Source: Polyangiaceae bacterium (lineage in GTDB: Bacteria; Myxococcota_A; Polyangia; Polyangiales; Polyangiaceae). From it: a stretch of 64,000 nucleotides of DNA. A program made the translations under genes and the position numbers. The notes below the pieces were generated by a model. It was given only the letters and a program-made list of their open reading frames with translations. It ran no database searches and was not told the origin of the DNA. The stretch is taken from positions 496,001 to 560,000 of the forward strand of contig JABTUA010000002.1 in the NCBI GenBank assembly GCA_015075635.1. The letters run 5' to 3'. Shown here one piece after another: positions 29,104 through 37,779 of the stretch. Each line of letters opens with the position of its first letter. Positions within the stretch are counted from its first letter, which is position 1.

Positions 29104-29550
29104 TCATCGGCTCGTCGAGCGCCGCGGTTGTGTGTCGATTCGTCGGAAGAAGCTGCGAAGCCGACGACCAAGGAGCTCCGCGTCCAACGTCTGGCATTCC
29201 CAGACGACCAGGACCGAAAATCCGGCCCCCCGCAGCTCGCGCTCCACCCGAGTGTCCCGCGACTTGTTGGCGGCAATCTTGGCAAGCCACGCTGCGCGGT
29301 TCCTTCTGGGTATGGTCGCGCGGGAGCAACCTGGGTGTCCGTGCCAGAAACACCCATTCACGAATATCACCCAGCGTCGCTTCTTGCTCCCGAGGTCCGG
29401 GGTACCAGGCAGCGAGCGCACCACCGTGCGAGAGCGGACCCCGAGCAGACGCAGCGTAGCTCGCACGCGTAGCTCCGCCGCGGTAGCGCTCTTCCCGACG
29501 CGCTTCATGCGAGCGGAGGTTCGGGCATCGGTGGGCCATTTCGTCTTCAT
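29104..29550 (-). CDS. vsr: Very short patch repair endonuclease
   Basis: The 148-residue product nicks 5' of the T in T:G mismatches made when 5-methylcytosine deaminates. This protects sites modified by a cytosine-5 methyltransferase. The family core is present: SLPGTPDL (Asp52), VIFVNGCFWHGHPGC (His70) and the C-terminal VLVVWECQTL. Vsr genes typically accompany cytosine-5 methyltransferases, as here, where it is the upstream gene of the pair. Length is normal for the family. Confidence 0.92.
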   Translation of the reverse strand: MKTKWPTDARTSARMKRVGKSATAAELRVRATLRLLGVRSRTVVRSLPGTPDLGSKKRRWVIFVNGCFWHGHPGCSRATIPRRNRAAWLAKIAANKSRDTRVERELRGAGFSVLVVWECQTLDAELLGRRLRSFFRRIDTQPRRSTSR

Positions 29551-30399
29551 AGACTGAAAGTGTGAGCAGACAAGCGCTCTGATGGGTTCCCGCCGGTTGG
29601 TGCCTGGCGAATTCCGGCCGCGCGCTGTGCGCTTGAACGCGCCACAACTCCGCCTTCGCTCCCATAGAAGGCGAAAGGCGAGCCGTTGCCGCGGCCCGGC
29701 CCTGGGTCCGCTACCGATCGTTCACGACAGCGAGCAGACCGGTGAGTGCGAGCACGCCGGCGCTTGAGCAACGCCTCCGGCGTGTTGTGCAACCGCCGGT
29801 ACGTTGCCTCGCGTTGGACCGTGATCTTCATCGCGGACTGCTCATTCGAGTCGGCGAGCTTCCCGCGTGGGACACCTTGCCTCGCGCGACGGCGCCTCCG
29901 GTTCGCCGGGGCCGGCTCTCCGAGAAGGCAGCCCCGAGGAGTCTGAAGAGACTCAACATCGCGCCTCCGACGAGAAGCCCCACTCAAGATCGTCTCCCTC
30001 ACGTCGTCGGCCCCGCGCTCTTGACGCACCGACCTGCCCCTGGAGCACGGCGACGACCTGCTGCGGGAAGGCTCAACCCGCGCAGGCCCGTCGCCGGCGC
30101 TTGGACGGCGTCTTGGTCCCACACCGGCAACGAGAGCATCTCCTTCCACTTCCTCTCCTTGCTTGAACCCTTCGACGTGCGAGTGGGTGCGATGAAGGCG
30201 GGTAGTGGGACAGCTGGCCCGTCTGACTGGCAACGGGCGCGCAGCGGACTGCGCCGTCCGCGTCCGCGGGAAAAAACCCTCCGCTTCGCTACTGAAGCCG
30301 TCCAAGGTACCCGTCGTAGAGACTACCAGGCAAACGTCCACCCTGCACGCGGGACCGGAGCGAGCGCACCTCCCGACTAGCATGTCCGTCTGCGCGTCG
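29551..30399. other. Gene-poor debris at the right side of the R-M island
   Basis: Long open frames exist on both strands, but none has a recognisable domain, a signal peptide or a supported start. On the minus strand a short stretch near 29745-29835 (MKITVQREATYRRLHNTPEA) reads like real protein but breaks down soon after. The region is best viewed as decayed mobile or accessory DNA. Confidence 0.45.
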
Positions 30400-30612
30400 G
30401 GTTGGTCGCCGAGCGCCGAAGCCCGAGCTTCTGGCGCAACGCCGGCTGGTGAAGAACGGCGGGCTCCTCGCGGGTGCGAGCGGAGGCGGCTCGGCGTCTT
30501 CGCCGACTGTGCAGGTGGGCATCACCGTCTCGGCCGCGAAACCACGCCGCGGAGCACTTCCGCACTTGGCGCACGCCTCGATGTCGGCCTTGAGAGCTCA
30601 CGCCAGGGGCGA
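30400..30612 (-). pseudogene. Remnant of an IS91-like transposase C-terminus
   Basis: Three adjoining pieces in different frames match the C-terminal pattern of IS91-type transposases: RPWREL (about 30597-30612), ADIEACAKCGS just after it, and EPPPLAPARSPPFF (about 30445-30490). ALRQKLGLR follows. At least two frame changes separate them. No N-terminal part or element ends were found. Confidence 0.5.
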
Positions 30613-30734
30613 TCACGGCGCCGGCGGCCGCGCTGCCACTCGCGTCCCCGCTTTGGTGACGTCTCGCGGCAAGCTGCGAAGAGACCCACTCGCAGCGGGT
30701 CTCGCGCGGCGCGAAAGCGCGAGTCGAGGCTAGA

Positions 30735-32201
30735 TCAGAGGTTCCGCTTCACCTGAGACGGCACGTTCGGATGCTGGAAGAGCACCTTGCGCAACGCAGG
30801 GCTCTTCCGCACGAACGGCTGCTTCAAGAGGTGCACGAGCAGCGCCGGCGGGCAGGCCGGGAAGCGCGCCAGGTTCTGGATGAACAGCACCGAGTTGAAC
30901 TGCTTTCCGCACAAGATCGAGGTCATGCGCGAGTCGAAGGTCTGGCCAATCAAGAGCGTGAGGCAGCGCGCTTCGGTGGCCATGACGAAGTCCGCGCGCT
31001 CCTCGCTGGAGGAGCTCGACCAGCGCGTGCGGAGCAGGCCGCGCGCCCCGACGCGGTTACGCTCGGCGACGTCGCGGTCGATGGCGACCTTGTAGAGCTC
31101 GCGCAGCGGCTTTTGCCCGACGAGCCGGCGCAGCAAGCTGTCGGTCAGCTGGTTGTTCCGCACCAGCAGACGCTGCACCTGCGTGTCGCGCGCGAACTCC
31201 GTGCGCTGCACGATCGCCTCCAGCCCGACCGGGTTCTTGTGGTGCCGCGCGATCAGGCGCGCGTGGTCCAGACCGACCAGGGAGTTCTCCAGGATGGCGC
31301 GGATCACTTGCGGCTCGGGGTCGAGGCAGAGCGCACACAGGAGGGAGCCGTCGGCGGTGTGCGCGGCGGCGATACGAGCGTCGCGCTCCAGCGGCCGGAG
31401 CTCGGTCTCGTAGATCTGGCGGTAGTTGCGCGACGCCTCGGCGTCTTCCGGCGCCTCGGACTCGGTGGGCTCGGCGTCTTCGTCGGCGTCCGCCGCGGCG
31501 TCCAGCCCCGGGAGCGGTTCCCCTTCGGCCGCGACGTCGGGCAGCGATTCGTCGCGGAGCTCGTGCTCGGGGCCCGTCACCAGCGGCTCCTCCTCGTGCT
31601 CGGGGCCCAGAACCGGCGCCTCCTCCTCGTGCACTTCGTGCTCGGGGCCCAGCACCGGCAGCTCCACTTCGTGCACCTCGTGCTCGGCGCCCAGCACCGG
31701 CAGCTCCTCCTCGTGAGCCTCGTGCTCGGCGCCCAGCACCGGCAGCTCCACTTCGTGCACCTCGTGCTCGGCGCCCAGCACCGGCAGCGCTTGCTCGTGC
31801 ACCTCGTGCTCGGCGCCCAGCACCGGCAGCGCTTGCTCGTGCACCTCGTGCTCGGGGCCCAACACAGGCACCTGCACCTCGTGCACTTCGTGCTCAGCTC
31901 CGAGAACCGGCAGCTCCACGTCGTGGATCTCGTGCTCGGGGCCCAGCACCGGCGGCTCTTCCTCGTGAACCTCGTGCTCGGGGCCCAGCACCGGCGGCTC
32001 CTCCACCGACTCGGGCACCGTGATCTCGACGTGCAGCTCGTGCTCGGGATCCAGTGCGGGCAGCTCCTTCGACTGCGAGGCCGAGGACGCCGAGAAGTCC
32101 GGCAGCTCTTCGTCGGCGAAGTCCGGCAGGCTCGCCAGATCGACCCGCACCGAGCTCACCTCGCCAGACGCGGACTCGTCCTCGTCGTCAGGGCCCTGCA
32201 C
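30735..32201 (-). CDS. Acidic protein with 14-residue His/Glu-rich tandem repeats
   Basis: The 488-residue protein has an acidic N-terminus. Residues about 47-220 repeat the unit LPVLGAEHEVHEVE, with about nine clear 14-residue copies between 69 and 205. The C-terminal region (about 245-488) is helical and repeat-like (RLLVRNNQLTDSLLRRLVGQKPLRELYK), resembling HEAT-type arrays. No signal peptide or membrane helix is visible, so a cytoplasmic location is likely. The His/Glu units could bind metal ions or act as a spacer; both are inference. It starts at a GTG with TAGGCT 7 nt upstream (32209-32214). A decayed paralogue lies at 25889-26130. Confidence 0.8.
   Translation of the reverse strand: MQGPDDEDESASGEVSSVRVDLASLPDFADEELPDFSASSASQSKELPALDPEHELHVEITVPESVEEPPVLGPEHEVHEEEPPVLGPEHEIHDVELPVLGAEHEVHEVQVPVLGPEHEVHEQALPVLGAEHEVHEQALPVLGAEHEVHEVELPVLGAEHEAHEEELPVLGAEHEVHEVELPVLGPEHEVHEEEAPVLGPEHEEEPLVTGPEHELRDESLPDVAAEGEPLPGLDAAADADEDAEPTESEAPEDAEASRNYRQIYETELRPLERDARIAAAHTADGSLLCALCLDPEPQVIRAILENSLVGLDHARLIARHHKNPVGLEAIVQRTEFARDTQVQRLLVRNNQLTDSLLRRLVGQKPLRELYKVAIDRDVAERNRVGARGLLRTRWSSSSSEERADFVMATEARCLTLLIGQTFDSRMTSILCGKQFNSVLFIQNLARFPACPPALLVHLLKQPFVRKSPALRKVLFQHPNVPSQVKRNL
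31587..31997 (-). repeat. 42-bp tandem repeat inside the repeat-protein gene
   Basis: Roughly nine to ten units of 42 bp encode the 14-residue repeat; adjacent units differ by a few substitutions and one is shortened near 31600. The array keeps the reading frame. It is a likely hotspot for copy-number change. Confidence 0.85.
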
Positions 32202-32224
32202 GCACCCAAGCCTACCTCAAGGCC

Positions 32225-33205
32225 TCAGCCCGTACAGGTCTTCTGATCGACCAGCGGCGCCAGCGCGCCGCACTTGCCCAGGCTGCAGCTGAAGCTCTGG
32301 CACTCGATGGTCTCGGTGCAGGTCGCCCCGCCCACCTTGGCCTTGGTGCACAGGCTCGTGCCCTTGTTGCAGTAGAACCCGGGGCCGCACTCCAGATTGT
32401 AGGGCTTGAACCCGTTGCACTGTTGCCCTTCCGCCGTGGCCGTCTTGCACACGCCTGGGTACGGAGGAGTCGGCGACCAAGCCGCGTCGCAATACAGGCC
32501 CGGGGCGCAGAAGTCGGCCACAGCGTCGCCTACGGCACAGGTTGCGCCGAGCGAGAGCCGCTTCGACTGCGTGCACTTCCCCGTCACGTCGTCGCAGCCG
32601 ACGAAGACGTTCGGGTCCGCGGACGGCGCGCACTGCGCGTCGCGATCACAGCTCGCTCCCGTCGGCAGCTTGCCCTGGAAGGTGAGGCTGCAGGTCTTGA
32701 GCTCGTCGAGCGCGAGCAGGTACTCGTGGACGCCCAGCGTGCACTGGCCGAGCAGCTTCTGGTAGACCGCGAGGCACGCATCCACCTTCGTCGGGTCGAA
32801 GGTCATCTTGCCCGCCTTGACCTCCTCCACGTTCTTCTCGCAGCCCGCCATGGCGTTCTTCGCGCAACCAGTCGCGTCGTAGCCGAAGCCGCTCTGGGTG
32901 CAGCAGGCCTTGCTCCACTCGCAGCCCTGGGGTTGGGTCTTCTGGCACACGTCGTCCAGGGTGTAGCCGGCGGCTCCGCCGCTGCTCGACGCCCCGCTGC
33001 CTCCGGCGCCCGCAGCGCCACCGCTCGGCGCGCCCGCAGCGCCGCCGCTCGACGAGCCCGCCCCGCCCCCCGAGCCGCCACCGCCGGCGGTCCCGCCGGA
33101 GCTCGAGCCGCCGCTGGCGTTGAGCCCGGAGTCCGTGCTGCCCCCGCACGCTCCCAGGCCGAGGACCGAGGCCAGCGCGCCCACCCAGAGTCTCGTCGTG
33201 CTCAT
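32225..33205 (-). CDS. Cys-rich Gly/Ser-linker lipoprotein
   Basis: The 326-residue product has a lipoprotein signal (LGLGAC), a Ser/Gly/Ala linker to about residue 80 and a C-terminal domain with about 25 Cys. Motifs such as CDRDAQC, GLYCD, CGPGFYCN and GGATCTETIECQS are characteristic of a large Myxococcota family of disulfide-rich surface lipoproteins with unknown role. The start at 33205 is set by the signal peptide. The open frame continues far upstream over the methyltransferase gene, but that part is not coding. Confidence 0.8.
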   Translation of the reverse strand: MSTTRLWVGALASVLGLGACGGSTDSGLNASGGSSSGGTAGGGGSGGGAGSSSGGAAGAPSGGAAGAGGSGASSSGGAAGYTLDDVCQKTQPQGCEWSKACCTQSGFGYDATGCAKNAMAGCEKNVEEVKAGKMTFDPTKVDACLAVYQKLLGQCTLGVHEYLLALDELKTCSLTFQGKLPTGASCDRDAQCAPSADPNVFVGCDDVTGKCTQSKRLSLGATCAVGDAVADFCAPGLYCDAAWSPTPPYPGVCKTATAEGQQCNGFKPYNLECGPGFYCNKGTSLCTKAKVGGATCTETIECQSFSCSLGKCGALAPLVDQKTCTG

Positions 33206-33346
33206 GGTCGCGGCGCTTAGCACGAGTCGGGCCAGGCGTGCCCGCGCGGCTTTCCGCTCGATCTGCCGGGGCCGAGTCCCCGGGTTCACACCCCGAGCGT
33301 GACCGCCGGTCCCGTGGCGCGTTCGTGGTATCAAGCCCCGGGGCAA

Positions 33347-34885
33347 ATGAGCTGGACGGAAGGCTACGTCTACGAGGTCGACTACACGGCCGGGTATTTC
33401 CCGGAGCTGTCCGCGCTGCAGACGCGCTGGGCCCTCGCCAGCCGCGGGGTGCGGACCCGCGACCTCACCCGCCCGAGCTACCTGGAGCTGGGCTTCGGGC
33501 AGGGGGTCTCGCTCGCCATCCACGCGGCGGCCTGCCCGGGCAGCTTCTGGGGCACGGACTTCAACCCGGCGCAGGCCACCACCGCCGAGGAGCTCGTCCT
33601 TGCCTCCGGCTCGGAGGCCCGGGTGCTCGACGCGAGCTTCGCCGAGCTCGCGGAGCGGGACGACGTTCCCCAGTTCGACATGGTCATGCTCCACGGCATC
33701 TGGTCGTGGATCTCGCCGGAGAACCGCCGCGTCATCGTCGAGATCGCGAGGAAGAAGCTCAAGCCGGGCGGCGTCTTCTACGTCTCCTACAACGTGACGC
33801 CCGGCTGGTCGCCGACCGTGCCGCTGCGTCACCTGCTCGAGGTGCACTCCGCCCGCGCCGGCACCGAGGCCGCCGGGATCTTGAACCGGCTCGATGCCGC
33901 CCTCGACTTCGCCGAGAAGCTGGGCGACGCCGGCTCCATCTACTTCAAGGCGCACCCGCGGGTGTTCGAGCGCCTGAAGAAGATGAAGGAGAAGCCTCGA
34001 AAGTACCTCGCCCACGAGCTCCTGAACGAAGAGTGGCACCCCATGCCCTTCGCGCAGATCGTTGAGGAGCTCGAGCCCGCGAAGCTCTCGCACGCAACCA
34101 ACGCCACGCTGCTCGAGCAGCTCGATGGCCTGCACCTGAGCGCGGAAGGGCAAGCCTTGGTGGCCGGCATCAGCGACGTGGTGCTGCGCGAGACGGTGCG
34201 GGACTTCCTGACCAACGCGCAGTTCCGCCGCGACTACTTCGTCCGCGGCCCGCGCAAGCTGCCGACCCTGGTGCAGGGCGAGCTGTTGCGCGCATTCCGG
34301 GTCGTGCTCGCGGTCGATCCCAAGGCCATCAGCCTCGAGGTCAAGGGCTCGCTCGGCACGGCGAAGCTTCAGGAGTCGATCTACGCTCCGGTGATCGAGG
34401 CGCTCGCCGCCGAGGGCGCCCGCCCGAAGAGCTTGGCCGAGCTCGAGCGGACGGCCAAGGGAGTGAGCTTCGGTCAGCTGGTTCAGGCGGTGACGGTGTT
34501 GCTCGGGAAGTACAACCTGTACCTGGTCCAGGAAGAGGCCGACATCGAGCGCGCCCGCCCCCGCACCCGCGCGCTGAACCGACACCTCCTGGACCGCGCG
34601 CGGACCAGCTCGGACATCAGCTTCTTGGCCTCGCCAGTGACCGGCACCGGCGTCGCCATCTCGCGCCTCGACCACTTGCTCTTGATCGCGAGGGCAGAGG
34701 GCAAGCAGACTCTGACCGAGTGGGTGGACCACGCCTGGCAGCTCCTGGCCGTGCAGAACCAGCGCGTGATGAAGGAGGGCAAGCGGCTCGAGCCCGAGGA
34801 CGAGAACAAGCGGGAGCTTCTGCTACAAGCCAAGGATCTCGAAGCGAACCGACTGCCGGTGTTCGAGCGGCTAGGCGTGGTCTGA
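33347..34885 (+). CDS. SAM-dependent methyltransferase with regulatory domain
   Basis: The 512-residue protein has an N-terminal class I methyltransferase fold with the SAM-binding loop LELGFGQGVS (about residue 46) and a later acidic strand. It is followed by a methyltransferase regulatory region (PF10119-like) and a long C-terminal helical part. The substrate is unknown. The ATG at 33347 (MSWTEGYVYEVDYTAGYF) matches the usual start of the family; a GTG at 33299 would add 16 residues. It is divergent from the Cys-rich lipoprotein and is followed by typA on the same strand. Confidence 0.85.
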   Translation: MSWTEGYVYEVDYTAGYFPELSALQTRWALASRGVRTRDLTRPSYLELGFGQGVSLAIHAAACPGSFWGTDFNPAQATTAEELVLASGSEARVLDASFAELAERDDVPQFDMVMLHGIWSWISPENRRVIVEIARKKLKPGGVFYVSYNVTPGWSPTVPLRHLLEVHSARAGTEAAGILNRLDAALDFAEKLGDAGSIYFKAHPRVFERLKKMKEKPRKYLAHELLNEEWHPMPFAQIVEELEPAKLSHATNATLLEQLDGLHLSAEGQALVAGISDVVLRETVRDFLTNAQFRRDYFVRGPRKLPTLVQGELLRAFRVVLAVDPKAISLEVKGSLGTAKLQESIYAPVIEALAAEGARPKSLAELERTAKGVSFGQLVQAVTVLLGKYNLYLVQEEADIERARPRTRALNRHLLDRARTSSDISFLASPVTGTGVAISRLDHLLLIARAEGKQTLTEWVDHAWQLLAVQNQRVMKEGKRLEPEDENKRELLLQAKDLEANRLPVFERLGVV

Positions 34886-34895
34886 AGACTATCGC

Positions 34896-34925
34896 TTGGA
34901 CAGGACGCGCGCTTTGCGCTAGTTC
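34896..34925 (+). promoter_or_regulatory. Candidate sigma-70-type promoter of typA
   Basis: TTGGAC (34896-34901) and TAGTTC (34920-34925) are separated by 18 bp, and the ATG at 34937 follows after 11 bp. Confidence 0.45.
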
Positions 34926-34936
34926 GGCGCGCGACC

Positions 34937-36763
34937 ATGACACCCCCGACTCGCTCCGACGTGCGGAACGTCGCCATCATCGCGCACGTCGATCACGGCA
35001 AGACCACGCTGGTGGACGCCATGCTGCGCCAGACCGGCGTGTTCCGCCAGAACGAAGTCGTCGCGGAGCGCATCATGGACTCCAACGACCTGGAGCGCGA
35101 GCGTGGGATCACCATCTTGGCCAAGCACGCCAGCGTCCGCATCAAGGACGTGCTCATAAACATCATCGACACGCCGGGCCACGCGGACTTCGGCGGCGAG
35201 GTCGAGCGCACGCTGAAGATGGCGGACGGCGCCATCTTGCTGGTGGACGCGGCGGAGGGGCCGCTGCCCCAGACGCGCTTCGTGCTCAAGAAGGCCCTGG
35301 AGCTCGGCCTGCCGGTGGTGGTGATCATCAACAAGATCGACCGCCAGGACGCGCGCCCGGACGAGGTGCTGAACGAGATCTTCGACTTGTTCTGCGAGCT
35401 GGAGGCCAGCGACGCCCAGGCGAACTTCCCCACGCTCTACGCCATCGGCAAGCTCGGCATCGCCAAGCGCTCGCTGGAGGAAGAAGGTCGTGACCTGTCC
35501 CCGCTGTTCGAGACGCTGATCGAGAGCGTGCCGGGGCCCAAGGGTGACCCGAAGCTCCCGCTTCAGCTCCTGGTGCACAACATCGAGCACGATGACTACG
35601 TCGGGCGCCTGGCCATCGGCCGGCTCTGGCAGGGCGCCGTGGAGGTGAACCAGGAGGTGGTGCTGCTCCAGGAGAAAGCCCAGAGCCGCTGCCGCCTCTC
35701 GAGCCTCTTCACCTTCGAGGGCACCAAGCGAGTGAAGGCGACCCACGTTGCCGCCGGCGACATCGTGGCGATCGCCGGGATGGATGACGTGCAGATCGGC
35801 GACACCGTCGCGGCGCCCGAGCACCCGAACCCGCTGCCGCGCATCCAGGTCGAGGAGCCGACCATCAAGATGAGCTTCCTGGTGAACTCCTCGCCGTTCG
35901 CCGGGCGCACGGGCAAGTGGGTCACGTCGCGTCACGTGCGCGAGCGGCTGATCAAGGAGTCGAAGCGCAACCTGGCGCTGCGCTTCGAGGACACGTCGGA
36001 GCCGGACACCTTCCTGGTCTACGGCCGCGGCGAGCTGATGCTGGCGATTCTGGCCGAGACCATGCGCCGCGAGGGCTACGAGTTCGCGCTCGGCATGCCC
36101 GAGGTCGTGGTGCGCGAGGTGGACGGACAGAAGATGGAGCCCGTGGAGCGCGTGGTGGTGGACGTCCCCGACCAGTTCGTGGGCGCGGTGACCACCCGCC
36201 TGGGCGAGCGCAAGGGCCAGATGGTGAAGATGTCGAACCTGGGCTTCGGACGCGCGCGCATGGAGTACATCGTGCCGTCCCGCGGTCTGATCGGCTTCCG
36301 CTCCTCGTTCCTGACCGAGACGCGCGGCATGGGCCTCCTGAACACGCTGTTCGAGGGCTGGGAGCCCTACCGCGGACCGATGCTCCGCCGCGTCAACGGC
36401 GCCATCGTCTCGGACCGCGCGGGAAACACCACCCCGTACGCGTTGTTCCACCTGCAGCCGCGCGGCGTGCTGTTCATCGACCCGGGAACCGAGGTCTACG
36501 AGGGCATGATCATCGGCGAGCACAACCGCGCCAACGATCTAGACGTGAACGCCACGCGCGAGAAGAAGCTGACCAACATCCGCGCCGCCGGCCGGGACGA
36601 GAACGTGATCCTCTCCCCGCCGCACCTGCTGAGCATCGACACTGCGATGGAGTTCATCGACAAGGACGAGCTGGTCGAGGTGACCCCGGACGCGGTGCGC
36701 GTGCGCAAGCGCATCCTCGACGTGAACCGGCGCCCGCGCCGGGACGACGAGCGGCAGGACTGA
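34937..36763 (+). CDS. typA: Ribosome-associated GTPase TypA/BipA
   Basis: The 608-residue translational GTPase binds the ribosome and supports late 50S assembly and stress growth in other bacteria. G motifs are clear: G1 AHVDHGKTT, G2 within RERGITI, G3 DTPGHADFGG and G4 NKIDR. The TypA-specific C-terminus is also present (PSRGLIGFRSSFLTETRGMG; NATREKKLTNIRAAG). Length is typical. A sigma-70-like promoter immediately upstream suggests constitutive expression. Confidence 0.97.
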   Translation: MTPPTRSDVRNVAIIAHVDHGKTTLVDAMLRQTGVFRQNEVVAERIMDSNDLERERGITILAKHASVRIKDVLINIIDTPGHADFGGEVERTLKMADGAILLVDAAEGPLPQTRFVLKKALELGLPVVVIINKIDRQDARPDEVLNEIFDLFCELEASDAQANFPTLYAIGKLGIAKRSLEEEGRDLSPLFETLIESVPGPKGDPKLPLQLLVHNIEHDDYVGRLAIGRLWQGAVEVNQEVVLLQEKAQSRCRLSSLFTFEGTKRVKATHVAAGDIVAIAGMDDVQIGDTVAAPEHPNPLPRIQVEEPTIKMSFLVNSSPFAGRTGKWVTSRHVRERLIKESKRNLALRFEDTSEPDTFLVYGRGELMLAILAETMRREGYEFALGMPEVVVREVDGQKMEPVERVVVDVPDQFVGAVTTRLGERKGQMVKMSNLGFGRARMEYIVPSRGLIGFRSSFLTETRGMGLLNTLFEGWEPYRGPMLRRVNGAIVSDRAGNTTPYALFHLQPRGVLFIDPGTEVYEGMIIGEHNRANDLDVNATREKKLTNIRAAGRDENVILSPPHLLSIDTAMEFIDKDELVEVTPDAVRVRKRILDVNRRPRRDDERQD

Positions 36764-36930
36764 GGTTCAGTAGTTGCCCATCGGCGCGGCGCCGTCCAAA
36801 GTCGCGTGAGTGTCTCGCGGGCAACTACGCGAGCGAAGCGAGCCCGCGACGAGTGAAACGAGTCGCGTCGGGGGTCCGGGGGCATGCCCCCGGCGGAGGA
36901 CTACGGTGGGGGTGGCCGGGTGGGGCATTC
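36764..36930. repeat. Intergenic hairpin array between typA and a convergent gene
   Basis: A 10-bp inverted repeat (GTAGTTGCCC at 36770-36779, GGGCAACTAC at 36819-36828) encloses the GC-rich sequence GGCGCGGCGCC. An 18-bp perfect palindrome CCGGGGGCATGCCCCCGG lies at 36876-36893. Between them are GCGAGCGAAGCGAGC-type short repeats. The array probably ends transcription from both sides; its modular look resembles 11080-11181. Confidence 0.6.
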
Positions 36931-37206
36931 TCAATAGAACGCTTCCTGTCCGCAGCTCCGGCACTTCGGCTGCTCCACCGGCGAGAGCTCGTTGCAGAAC
37001 TTGCAGCGAATGACCTCGACGATGCGCTCGACCACGCGCACCGACTCTCCGGCTTCCGGGGCGGGCGGGGCGGTGGCTGGCGCGACCACCCCTGCCTTCT
37101 TGCGCAGGTACTCGGCGTACTCCGGGTACTCGTCGAGCACGTGCTCCTCGCCCTGCTCCTTGAGGTGCGCCGCGAAGACCTCCCAGTCGATCTCGCCACC
37201 GGACAT
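36931..37206 (-). CDS. Small zinc-ribbon protein
   Basis: The 91-residue protein has a short acidic N-terminal helix region (IDWEVFAAHLKEQG), a Pro/Ala linker and a C-terminal zinc ribbon with CKFC and CRSC pairs about 15 residues apart. The ATG at 37206 is preferred over an ATG 15 nt upstream (37221) because it begins the conserved-looking acidic part. Function unknown; it may serve as an adaptor binding nucleic acid or protein. Confidence 0.65.
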   Translation of the reverse strand: MSGGEIDWEVFAAHLKEQGEEHVLDEYPEYAEYLRKKAGVVAPATAPPAPEAGESVRVVERIVEVIRCKFCNELSPVEQPKCRSCGQEAFY

Positions 37207-37262
37207 GGCTCCTGATCGCACACGCCGAACGCCGTGTCAGCAGCAAATCATCGCGCTTGGGC

Positions 37263-37700
37263 CTAACCCACTCCGCGACGCTTCGCCCAGCGCTCGCCGA
37301 GCTCCAGGAGCAGCTGCTCGCCGAGCAGCCGCTCGCACAGCGGGAAGAGGATGCGCTCCTCCTTGCCGAAGTGCTCCCGCAGCGTGTCGAGCAGGCGGTA
37401 CATGACCTCGCGCGCTTCGTCCAGCGTCTGCGACGCGCGGACGGCGCCCGCCAGAAGCTCGATCTCCTTGTGCTCGGAGCGCATCACGTCGAGCGGACCT
37501 TCCGCCTGCCCGCGCTCGACCAGCGCCGGGAACAAGACCTCGTCTTCCAGGGCCGCGTGGCTCATCACGGCGCAGGACAGGAGGCTCTCCGCGGCGACCA
37601 GCTCCTCCAGCGTCCTCGCGTCGTCCGCGATGCTCTCGACCTGGTCGAACAGCGCGTAGGACAGCGCGTGCTCACCCAGGAGGCCTTCGGTGATCTTCAT
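37263..37700 (-). CDS. Hemerythrin HHE domain protein
   Basis: The 145-residue protein is a four-helix bundle with candidate di-iron ligands His11, His48, Glu52, His77, His110 and Glu114 (in GEHALSY, MSHAALEDE, SEHKEI and REHFGKEE). Such single-domain proteins bind O2 or NO, or sense iron and redox state, in the cytoplasm. It is followed on the same strand by the small zinc-ribbon gene after 56 bp; whether they work together is unknown. Confidence 0.88.
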   Translation of the reverse strand: MKITEGLLGEHALSYALFDQVESIADDARTLEELVAAESLLSCAVMSHAALEDEVLFPALVERGQAEGPLDVMRSEHKEIELLAGAVRASQTLDEAREVMYRLLDTLREHFGKEERILFPLCERLLGEQLLLELGERWAKRRGVG

Positions 37701-37779
37701 GGCCCGGCAAGGATGCGGGGTCCCCGGAGCTTCGTCCCATGACGACGATCAGGGACCTGACGGATGCCAGTCCCCCTGA

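Noticed and set aside
29547..30383. Minus-strand 278-residue frame after vsr
   Set aside because: No recognisable domain, biased composition and an unsupported start; only a short part looks like degraded coding sequence.
31587..31997. Regular 42-bp repeats considered as a CRISPR array
   Set aside because: There are no variable spacers; units are contiguous, in frame and encode a protein repeat.
33206..34732. Upstream extension of the Cys-rich lipoprotein frame
   Set aside because: The lipoprotein signal begins at 33205; the extension is antisense to the methyltransferase gene.
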